DNA from: Thermohalobaculum sp039805905
GTDB taxonomy: Bacteria > Pseudomonadota > Alphaproteobacteria > Rhodobacterales > Rhodobacteraceae
Length of the DNA: 64,000 nt
Direction: 5' to 3'
Assembly: GCA_039805905.1 (NCBI GenBank)
Contig: JBDIVM010000013.1
Location: 54,353-118,352 of the forward strand
Both the position numbers and the translations under genes were made by a program. The notes under the pieces were generated by a model. It was given only the letters and a program-made list of their open reading frames with translations, was not told the origin of the DNA and did no database searches. Shown here piece after piece: positions 8,145 through 15,251 of this stretch (position 1 is its first letter; each line of letters starts with the position of its first letter).

Positions 8145-8807
8145 ATGTACCGCATCCTGATCGGCGATCCCGCCTATTCGAGCTGGAGCCTGCGGGGCTG
8201 GCTGCTACTCGCGGCGTTCGACATTCCGTTCGAGGCGGAGGTCGTGCGCATGTACGATCCGGCCTTCGAGGCGATGAAGGCGGCCAGGGTGCCGGCCCGA
8301 ACCGTTCCGATCCTGGAATGGACGGAGGCTGGTGAGGCCCGCCGGGTCTGGGACACTCTCGCCATTGCGGAGACGCTGCACGAGCGGCACCCCGAAGCGG
8401 GACTCTGGCCGGTCGACGCCCGCGCCCGCCGAGTCGCCCGGTCGCTCGCGGCCGAGATGCATTCCGGATTCGGTGTGCTGCGCGGTGCCTGCCCGATGAA
8501 TATCCACCGCACCCCGGCGCCGCTGAAGTCACTGCCGGATGGGGTCGCTGCCGATGTCACCCGCCTCGCCGCGCTCTGGGGCTGGGCGCTGGCCGAAGCC
8601 GGCGGACCCTGGCTCGCCGGCGCGCGCTTCTCGGCGGCGGATGCCTTCTTCGCACCGGTCGCGCTGCGGATCCGGGAATACGCCCTGGCGCCGGGCGCCG
8701 GGGCCGCCGGCTATGCCGCCCGGCTGCTCGGGCATCCGGCGGTGTCGCGCTGGATCGCGATGGCCGAGGCCGACCCGCGACGGCTGCCACACTACGACCG
8801 GATCTGA
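8145..8807 (+). CDS. Glutathione S-transferase family protein
   Basis: A 220-residue soluble GST. The N-terminal thioredoxin-like domain begins MYRILIGDPAYSSWSLRGWL, with the Ser of YSSWS in the position of the glutathione-activating residue. TVPILEW is the cis-Pro region that contacts glutathione, and the all-helical C-terminal domain runs from about residue 90. GAGGAG precedes the ATG. It resembles the YfcF/maleylacetoacetate isomerase-like group, but the substrate cannot be told. Confidence 0.85.
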   Translation: MYRILIGDPAYSSWSLRGWLLLAAFDIPFEAEVVRMYDPAFEAMKAARVPARTVPILEWTEAGEARRVWDTLAIAETLHERHPEAGLWPVDARARRVARSLAAEMHSGFGVLRGACPMNIHRTPAPLKSLPDGVAADVTRLAALWGWALAEAGGPWLAGARFSAADAFFAPVALRIREYALAPGAGAAGYAARLLGHPAVSRWIAMAEADPRRLPHYDRI

Positions 8808-8849
8808 CCCGGATCGGGCAGCGCCCGCATCGATGGAGCCGCAAGGGGC

Positions 8850-10949
8850 GTGATCGAGACCGCCAGAAACCTGCTCGAGCTTGCCGGCCAGTATCCCGGC
8901 CTCGCCACGCTGGTCGCCTTCCTCGTCGCCATGGTCGAGGCTGTCGTGGTGGTCGGCCTGTTCGTGCCTGCGACGGTCATCCTGGTCGGGCTGGCCGGCA
9001 TGACAGGCCTCGGACACCTGCCGTTCTGGCCGATCTTCCTCGCCACCGTCGCCGGATCTGTCACGGGCGATGCGGTCTCCTTCGCGATCGGCCGCTACTA
9101 CGGCGGAAGGCTGCGGACCGCCCGGCTCATGGCGCGCTACACGGGCATCATCGACGCCGGCGAGCGCTTCTTCCGCGCGCACGGCAACAAGAGCGTGGTG
9201 ATCGGGCGCTTCGTGCCGGGGGTCAAGACCGTGGTGCCCGCCGTCGCCGGCATGATGGGGCTCCGCCCCGCCCGGTTCGCGGCGCTGACCTCCATTGCCG
9301 CTTTGCTCTGGACGACGGCACATCTCGTGCCCGGATACTCCGCCGGCGCGGCGCTGTTGATCACCGGCACGATCAGCAAGCGGCTGGTGGTCGTGCTGCT
9401 GGCGCTCGGCGCCTCGGCGGTCCTGGTGCTGTGGCTCGCCCGCCTGGGGTTCCGGCTCGGCGCCCGCGCGCTGCCGCGGGCGCAGACGGCCCTGGCCCGG
9501 TGGTCGGCCGCGCAGCCGCCGCCGCACGGTCCGCTGATCCTGCGGCTGGTCTCGCCGGACCACGAGGACTTCCGGCTCCTGATCCTGCTGCTGGCGATGT
9601 TCGCCGCGGCGATCCTGGGCGGCGCGGCGCTGATCGAGGCCGTGGTCAGCGGCGACGCCGTCGTCAGGCTCGACGCCTCGGTCAGCGCCTTCCTGCAGTC
9701 GCTGCGCACCGGAATCGGCGACCGGCTGATGGTCGGCGCGACCATGCTGGGCGACAAGGTGGTGACGACCGGGGTCACCGCAGCGGCAGCGGCGGCGCTG
9801 GCGCTGTCCGGGCGCCGGCAGCTGGCGCTGGGGCTGGTGGTTGCGGTGCTGGGCGCGGTCGGCTTCGTGTTTGTGTTGAAGGGGCTGGTGCAGGCGCCCA
9901 GACCGAGCGAGCTCTATGCCGGAGTCGATTCCTTCTCCTTCCCCAGCGGCCACGCGACCAATTCGGCGACGCTCTACGGCGTGCTTGGGCTGATCGCGCT
10001 GCGCGGGCTCTCGCCGGCGGCCGGCCGGCGGGTCGCCATGGCCCTGGCGCTGCTGGTGGCGGCGATCGCCTTCTCGCGGGTCTATCTTGCGGCGCACTGG
10101 CCCTCGGACGTCGCCGAAGGGCTGCTGTTCGGCTTTGCCGCCGCCTCGGGGCTGGCGCTGGTATTCCGGGGCTATGACATTCCGCGCATGGCCGCCCGCC
10201 GGACCCTTGGGGCGGCGGCGGTCGCCCTGGCGGTCATCGGCGCCTGGCATATCGACCGAAGCCATGCGCGCATGGCCGGGACCTATGCGCGGCCCGCCCC
10301 GCCGCTGGCCGAGCTCGCGCAGCCCTGGCGCGACGGCGGCTGGCAAGCCCTGCCGACCCACCGGACCGATCTCGCCGGCACGTTCGAGGAGCAGTTGGTG
10401 CTGCAGTGGCGGGGCGATGCGGACAGCCTGATGGCGGCCCTGCGCCGGCTCGGCTGGATCGCCCCGCCGCCATGGTCGATCGGTGCCCTGAACGCCTTTG
10501 TCCTTCCGGGCAGTGCCAGTGTGGATCTGGCCGTGGTGCCGAGCCTGCACAACGGGCGCCCCCAGGCGCTTGTCGCTGTGCTGCCCGATGATCGGGCGGG
10601 CGCCCAGGGAGGCCGCCATGTGCTGCGCGCCTGGGAGCAGGAGGCACTCGAGCCGGGAGGTCCGGCCGAGCGGATCCTGCTCGCTTCGATCGTGCACCAA
10701 GCGGTCGAGCGCCCGTTCGGGATCCTCTCGCTCCCGCTTCGCGACACCGACGGGGCCTGCGATGCTGGCATGCTGATCGCCGGGCTCCCCAACGCGGTCG
10801 CCGTCGGTCCGGCGCTCCCCTCCAACCGGGGCGCCTGCGGCGGTCGCACGATCCTGGCGGAAGAGCCCTCCGACCGATCCGATCAGGACAGGGTGGACGC
10901 CACGGGCAGACCGATTCGCGCCGCGGTATCCGGCTGGCAGATCAGATAG
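8850..10949 (+). CDS. VTT (DedA-like), PAP2 phosphatase and LssY-C three-domain membrane protein
   Basis: A 699-residue polytopic membrane protein with three fused parts. Residues 1-205 are a DedA/VTT domain (FVPGVKTVVPAVAGMMG). Residues 245-440 are a PAP2 lipid-phosphatase domain with all three motifs: KGLVQAPRP (344-352), SGH (366-368) and SRVYLAAHWPSD (409-420). Residues about 480-690 are a soluble LssY-C-like domain. DedA proteins move or flip lipids and PAP2 enzymes dephosphorylate lipid pyrophosphates, so undecaprenyl- or phosphatidyl-phosphate recycling is the likely role. It starts with GTG. Its 3' end overlaps the convergent FkbM gene by 67 bases. Confidence 0.88.
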   Translation: MIETARNLLELAGQYPGLATLVAFLVAMVEAVVVVGLFVPATVILVGLAGMTGLGHLPFWPIFLATVAGSVTGDAVSFAIGRYYGGRLRTARLMARYTGIIDAGERFFRAHGNKSVVIGRFVPGVKTVVPAVAGMMGLRPARFAALTSIAALLWTTAHLVPGYSAGAALLITGTISKRLVVVLLALGASAVLVLWLARLGFRLGARALPRAQTALARWSAAQPPPHGPLILRLVSPDHEDFRLLILLLAMFAAAILGGAALIEAVVSGDAVVRLDASVSAFLQSLRTGIGDRLMVGATMLGDKVVTTGVTAAAAAALALSGRRQLALGLVVAVLGAVGFVFVLKGLVQAPRPSELYAGVDSFSFPSGHATNSATLYGVLGLIALRGLSPAAGRRVAMALALLVAAIAFSRVYLAAHWPSDVAEGLLFGFAAASGLALVFRGYDIPRMAARRTLGAAAVALAVIGAWHIDRSHARMAGTYARPAPPLAELAQPWRDGGWQALPTHRTDLAGTFEEQLVLQWRGDADSLMAALRRLGWIAPPPWSIGALNAFVLPGSASVDLAVVPSLHNGRPQALVAVLPDDRAGAQGGRHVLRAWEQEALEPGGPAERILLASIVHQAVERPFGILSLPLRDTDGACDAGMLIAGLPNAVAVGPALPSNRGACGGRTILAEEPSDRSDQDRVDATGRPIRAAVSGWQIR

Positions 10950-11809
10950 TTGCGACCTGCATCGCCCAACCTCTGGGCCGGTGCCACACCTGCGGACCCG
11001 CCGCTCTCGGTCACCGCATAGGCGCAGTAGCCCAGTCCGGCGAGCGCGTCGGCGACCGCGCGTCCGACCCCGGCATCGAGCACCTCGCAGAGCAACGCCG
11101 GGCGATCGCGCCGGATCAGACCTCGGGCGCCGCGCAGCACGGCAGGCTCGTGGCGCTCGACATCGATCTTCATCAGGCCGACCCGGCTGATCTCCTTGGC
11201 CGCACAATAGTCGTCCAGAGCCACGGTCCGCACTTCGTAGGACCACGAATAGGCGTCGCCCAGCATCGCGCGCTCGAGCGAGGCCGAGTAGACATGATCG
11301 CCCTCGATGTCATGCAGCACCGCGACGCCATCGCGATCCGACACGGCAGCCTGTTCGACCAAGATCCGCCCGCCATTGAGCGCGACATTGTCCCGCAGCC
11401 GGTTGCAGACCCGCGGCACCGGCTCGAAGGCGACAACGCAGGCCGCCGGGTCGAGCGCCGCTGCCGCAAGGGCATAGACCCCGGTGTTGGCACCGACGTC
11501 CAGGACCGCTTCCGGATGATCCCGGCAGAGATCGCGCCAGAGCATCAGAGAGGTTCGCTCCCAGTTGCCCGCAAAACCCGACCAGAACAGGTCGTTCTCC
11601 ACCTCGGCTCCGCGGGCGCGCATGCGAAAGCGGGCACCGGGGGCCGCCTCGACGTCGAACTCACCGTCGAAATGCAGGTGGCGGTACATGGTCTGCGGCG
11701 GCTGCCAGACCGCGTGCAGCGCCCGTAGCATCGGCAGCTTGAGCGGCAGATGGCGCCATGCCGTCCTGAGGGCGCGCTTGACCGGCCCAGTGCCCATTGG
11801 CACGCTCAC
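10883..11809 (-). CDS. FkbM family SAM-dependent methyltransferase
   Basis: A 308-residue methyltransferase. Motif I is VLDVGANTGVYALAAAAL (about residues 102-119), followed by the acidic VVAFEPVP and the family segment LMKIDVERHEPAVLRGA. FkbM enzymes O-methylate sugars or small metabolites. No glycan or polyketide genes are near, so the substrate is open. It ends tail-to-tail inside the VTT-PAP2 gene and starts 8 bases from the end of the PLP enzyme gene, so it is probably in one operon with it. Confidence 0.88.
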   Translation of the reverse strand: MSVPMGTGPVKRALRTAWRHLPLKLPMLRALHAVWQPPQTMYRHLHFDGEFDVEAAPGARFRMRARGAEVENDLFWSGFAGNWERTSLMLWRDLCRDHPEAVLDVGANTGVYALAAAALDPAACVVAFEPVPRVCNRLRDNVALNGGRILVEQAAVSDRDGVAVLHDIEGDHVYSASLERAMLGDAYSWSYEVRTVALDDYCAAKEISRVGLMKIDVERHEPAVLRGARGLIRRDRPALLCEVLDAGVGRAVADALAGLGYCAYAVTESGGSAGVAPAQRLGDAGRNYLICQPDTAARIGLPVASTLS

Positions 11810-11816
11810 CCCGCAC

Positions 11817-13013
11817 TCAGCCCTGCGCCGCCGCCACCGCGGCGGAGAACTCGCGCGTCAGCAGCCCGATCTCCTCGATCCCGACCGAGACGCGGATGAA
11901 GCCCTCGCTGATGCCGAGCGCGGCGCGGCCTTCGGGCGTCAGGCCGCGATGCGAGCTCGAGGCCGGGTGCGAGAGCGTGGTGCCGATGTCGCCGAGCGTC
12001 GGCGCGAAGGGGACATGCGCGGCGGCGCGCAGGAAGCGGTTGACCTCCGCGCGCCCGCCCTTCAGGCGGAAGCTCACCATGGTGCCGCCCTGCCCGCCCA
12101 GCAGCGCCACCGCCCGGTTGTGGTCCGGGTGGTCGGCGCGGCCCGGATAGAGCACCGCCTCGATGCCGGCGAGCCCGGCCAGATGATCGGCCAGCGCCGC
12201 CGCATTGGCCTGGGCGCGCTCGAAGCGCAGGTCGAAGGAGTGCAGCCCCCGCTCGGCCAGCCAGCAGTCGAAGGGGCTCGGCGTCAGCCCCCAGGTGACG
12301 GCGACGTCGTAGAGCCGCCGGGCGTGCCCGGGGTCGCGCGCCGCGGCATAGCCGAGCGTCACGTCGGAATGGCCGGCGAGCATCTTGGTGACCGAGTGGA
12401 TCACGAAATCCGCCCCGTGGTCGAAGGGACGGTAGAGGCGCGGCGTGGTGAAGGTGTTGTCGACCGCGAGCAGCGCGCCGGTCTCACGGCAGGCCGCTGC
12501 GATCGCCTCGAGATCGGCGACCCGCAGCGTCGGGTTCGAGACCACCTCCGCCAGCACCAGCCGGGTGCCCTCGCGGATCGCGGCGGCGAAGGCACGGCCA
12601 TCGGTCGGGTCGGCCAGCGTGACCTCGACGCCCATGCGGGGCATCTCGTCCCTGAGCATCCGCAGAGTCCGGCCGTAGAGCTGATTTCCCGCAACCACAT
12701 GGTCGCCGGCCTTCACGACCGAATTGAATACGGCGCCCACCGCCGCCATGCCCGAGGCCATGACCACGCCGGCCTGCGCACCCTCCATCCAGTCGAGCTT
12801 GTCGGCGAGGATGGTCCCGTTCGGATGTCCCTCGCGGCCATAGGTGTAGCCCTGCACGCGCCCCTCGTACTGGGCGTCGAGCGCGTCGGCGTCCGGGCTC
12901 GCATAGACCACCGAGGGCCAGATCGGGCTGACCACGGGGCGCGAGGCCGACCCCGGCTGCAGCCCCCTGCGGACGATCGAGCGGTGGTCGTCCGAGCGAT
13001 GGTCGTCGGTCAT
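11817..13013 (-). CDS. Cys/Met metabolism PLP-dependent enzyme (cystathionine gamma-synthase/lyase family)
   Basis: A 398-residue fold-type I PLP enzyme. The PLP lysine lies in HSVTKMLAGHSDVTLG. The cofactor-phosphate loop is ASGMAAV and the substrate-site YTYGREGHPN is typical of gamma-synthases and lyases. The exact reaction (cystathionine gamma-lyase, methionine gamma-lyase or sulfhydrylase) cannot be fixed from motifs. ATG at 13013 is preceded by CGGGAG; an open extension upstream to 13235 crosses the divergent promoter region and is rejected. Confidence 0.88.
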   Translation of the reverse strand: MTDDHRSDDHRSIVRRGLQPGSASRPVVSPIWPSVVYASPDADALDAQYEGRVQGYTYGREGHPNGTILADKLDWMEGAQAGVVMASGMAAVGAVFNSVVKAGDHVVAGNQLYGRTLRMLRDEMPRMGVEVTLADPTDGRAFAAAIREGTRLVLAEVVSNPTLRVADLEAIAAACRETGALLAVDNTFTTPRLYRPFDHGADFVIHSVTKMLAGHSDVTLGYAAARDPGHARRLYDVAVTWGLTPSPFDCWLAERGLHSFDLRFERAQANAAALADHLAGLAGIEAVLYPGRADHPDHNRAVALLGGQGGTMVSFRLKGGRAEVNRFLRAAAHVPFAPTLGDIGTTLSHPASSSHRGLTPEGRAALGISEGFIRVSVGIEEIGLLTREFSAAVAAAQG

Positions 13014-13110
13014 CGGCGGCTCCCGTTTTTCGGCTGGACGCGGCGCGGCGGAAGCCGGACAATCGCCGAACGTCCACGCGACGTCAATCTGCACCGCCCC
13101 AGGGGGGAAT

Positions 13111-14289
13111 TTGCCGGTCCTGTCATCGAAGCGCGCCTCGGTCGGGGTGCTGATCCTGACCCAGATCGCGGTGCTGTCGCTGTGGTTTTCCTCGGCCGCC
13201 GTGCTGCCCGAAATGGGGCGCGAGGCCGGGCTCACGCCGGCGCGGCTTGCCTGGCTTTCGACCGCCGTGCAGCTCGGCTTCGGATCGGGCGCCGTCGTCT
13301 ATGCGGCGCTGGGCCTCGCCGACCGCTACGATCCGCGCCGGGTGTTCCTGCTCTCGGCGCTGGCGGCGGCGGCCGCCAATCTCGCGCTGCTCGCGGTGCC
13401 GATCGGCGGGTGGGAGGCGGCTGCGCTGCGCGGACTGACCGGAGCGGCCATGGCCGGGGTGTACCCGGTTGGGATGAAGATCGCCACCGGCTGGGGCAGG
13501 ACCGACCGGGCGCTCCTCGTCTCGCTGCTGGTCGGCGCGCTGACCCTCGGCTCGGCGAGCCCACACCTGATCTCGCTCGCCGGCGGGGCGGACTGGCGCA
13601 TGACGATCTGGGCCAGCACCGCGCTCGCGGTGGCCGGTGCGGTTGCAATCCTGACCGTTGGCCTCGGTCCGCACCACGCCCGGGCGCCCAGGCTCGACGT
13701 GACCGCCGTGGCGCTGGTCTGGACAGACCGGCGGATCCGGCTCGCCGTGCTCGGCTATGTGGGCCACATGTGGGAACTCTACGCGTTCTGGGCTTGGGTG
13801 GGAGTGATCGCCACCGGCTCCTATGCGCTGGCCGGAGCGCCCGATGCCGCGGCACTCGGCAAACTGACCGCCTTCCTCGCCATCGCGCTTGGCGGGATCG
13901 CCTGCGCCCCGGCGGGGTGGCTTGCCGTGCGGCTCGGAAGCGCGAGGGTTGCGCGGGGCTGTCTCGTTGTCAGCGGCGGGGCGGCGCTGGCCTCGGCCGT
14001 GCTTTACGGCGGTCCGGCCTGGGCGATGGTGGCGGTCCTGGTGATCTGGGGGCTCGCGGTCGTGCCGGACTCGGCGCTCTACTCGACGCTGGTCGCCGAC
14101 GCCGCGCCGCCCGAGCGCACCGGCTCGCTCCTGACGGTGCAGAACGCGCTCGGCTTCCTGCTGACCGCCTTCACCGTGCAGGCCGCCCCGGCGCTGGCGG
14201 CCATGACCGGCTGGCCCTGCGTGCTGGCGATCCTCTCGCTCGGCCCGGCCGCGGGCATCCGGGCGATGCAGCTGCTGATCCGGGATTAA
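13111..14289 (+). CDS. MFS transporter
   Basis: A 392-residue major facilitator with about 12 hydrophobic segments. The loop between segments 2 and 3 is LADRYDPRRVF, the degenerate MFS motif A, and SALYSTLVADAAPPERTGS is a typical late loop. TTG at 13111 directly follows AGGGGGGA and is preferred; a GTG at 13141 is the alternative. It is divergent from the PLP enzyme gene with 97 bases between, so export or import of a sulfur amino acid is possible but only inferred. Confidence 0.85.
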   Translation: MPVLSSKRASVGVLILTQIAVLSLWFSSAAVLPEMGREAGLTPARLAWLSTAVQLGFGSGAVVYAALGLADRYDPRRVFLLSALAAAAANLALLAVPIGGWEAAALRGLTGAAMAGVYPVGMKIATGWGRTDRALLVSLLVGALTLGSASPHLISLAGGADWRMTIWASTALAVAGAVAILTVGLGPHHARAPRLDVTAVALVWTDRRIRLAVLGYVGHMWELYAFWAWVGVIATGSYALAGAPDAAALGKLTAFLAIALGGIACAPAGWLAVRLGSARVARGCLVVSGGAALASAVLYGGPAWAMVAVLVIWGLAVVPDSALYSTLVADAAPPERTGSLLTVQNALGFLLTAFTVQAAPALAAMTGWPCVLAILSLGPAAGIRAMQLLIRD

Positions 14290-14298
14290 GCCGCCAGT

Positions 14299-15075
14299 TC
14301 AGCCCGCGCCGAAGGCGCGCCGGTAGAGGTGCCATGAGGCATGGCCCAGCACCGGGAAGACCGCCAGAATTCCGAAAAACAGCGGAACCATGGCGACGAG
14401 GCTCGCTCCTGCGACCACGGCGGCCCAGAGGATCATTGTCCACCGGTTCTCCAGTACCGCGCGTGCGCTGGCGACCATGGCGGTCACCACGTCGATTTCG
14501 CGGTCGAGCAGCATCGGGATCGAGAACACCGAGACGGCGAACAGCAGGAAGGCCAGCGCGCCTCCGACTGCCGTGCCCGCGACCAGCATGAAGATTCCCT
14601 CCGGGCTCAGCAGCAGCGCAGGTGACGAGGTGATGTTGGTCAACGGCTTCAGCCCGAACGAGAGGGCGAAGATCAGATGCGCCATGAAGACCCAGACCAG
14701 GTAGAAGAACAGGGTCACGAAAGCCATCGACGGAATCTGGCGCGAGCGCTCGCGCACCGGCACACCGATCACCGCGGCCCAGTCCAGCGGCTCGCCCTCG
14801 CCGATCCGGCGGCTGACCTCGTAGAGCCCGACCGCGAGGAACGGGCCGACCAGCGGGAAGCCCGCGGCGATCGGCAGCACCCAGTAGCTCGACTGCCAGA
14901 CCACGAGCTGCAGGCAGATCACGATGCCGATGGCCGAGAACACGCTGGCGAAGAACAGGCCGAAGGCCGGCGCACGCCGGAAGTCGGCCATGCCGGCCCG
15001 GAGCGCCGCACCGAGATCCTCGCGCCCGAGCGGCCGGGCCCGCGGCATCGGCGCGGCTGGCGATGCGGTAGTCAT
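14299..15075 (-). CDS. DUF2189 domain-containing membrane protein
   Basis: A 258-residue integral membrane protein of the DUF2189 family. It has about six hydrophobic helices, with AFGLFFASVFSAIGIVICL near the start and the family-typical DREIDVVTAMVASARAVLENRW in the middle. Function is unknown. It stands alone, convergent with the MFS gene. Confidence 0.8.
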   Translation of the reverse strand: MTTASPAAPMPRARPLGREDLGAALRAGMADFRRAPAFGLFFASVFSAIGIVICLQLVVWQSSYWVLPIAAGFPLVGPFLAVGLYEVSRRIGEGEPLDWAAVIGVPVRERSRQIPSMAFVTLFFYLVWVFMAHLIFALSFGLKPLTNITSSPALLLSPEGIFMLVAGTAVGGALAFLLFAVSVFSIPMLLDREIDVVTAMVASARAVLENRWTMILWAAVVAGASLVAMVPLFFGILAVFPVLGHASWHLYRRAFGAG

Positions 15076-15251
15076 GCGGTTCCTCCCTGACTGCGGCGAA
15101 CCCGGAAATGCTGCAGGAGAAGCGGCCGGCCATCAAGCCCCGAGCACTGTCGAGGATCGCAATCCTGCACGACCACGCGCCGCACCACCGTTGCTCACGG
15201 ATGGGGCATCATTGCCTTAAGATCCACGGCAAGATCGACAACGCCGTCGAC

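Noticed and set aside
13014..13110. Possible SAM riboswitch upstream of the Cys/Met PLP enzyme
   Set aside because: The 97-base leader lacks the conserved SAM-II or SAM-I blocks I could look for by eye.
11817..13235. Longer version of the PLP enzyme with 74 extra N-terminal residues
   Set aside because: The extension covers the divergent promoter region, lacks conserved sequence and would overlap the MFS gene start; the ATG at 13013 has a good ribosome site.
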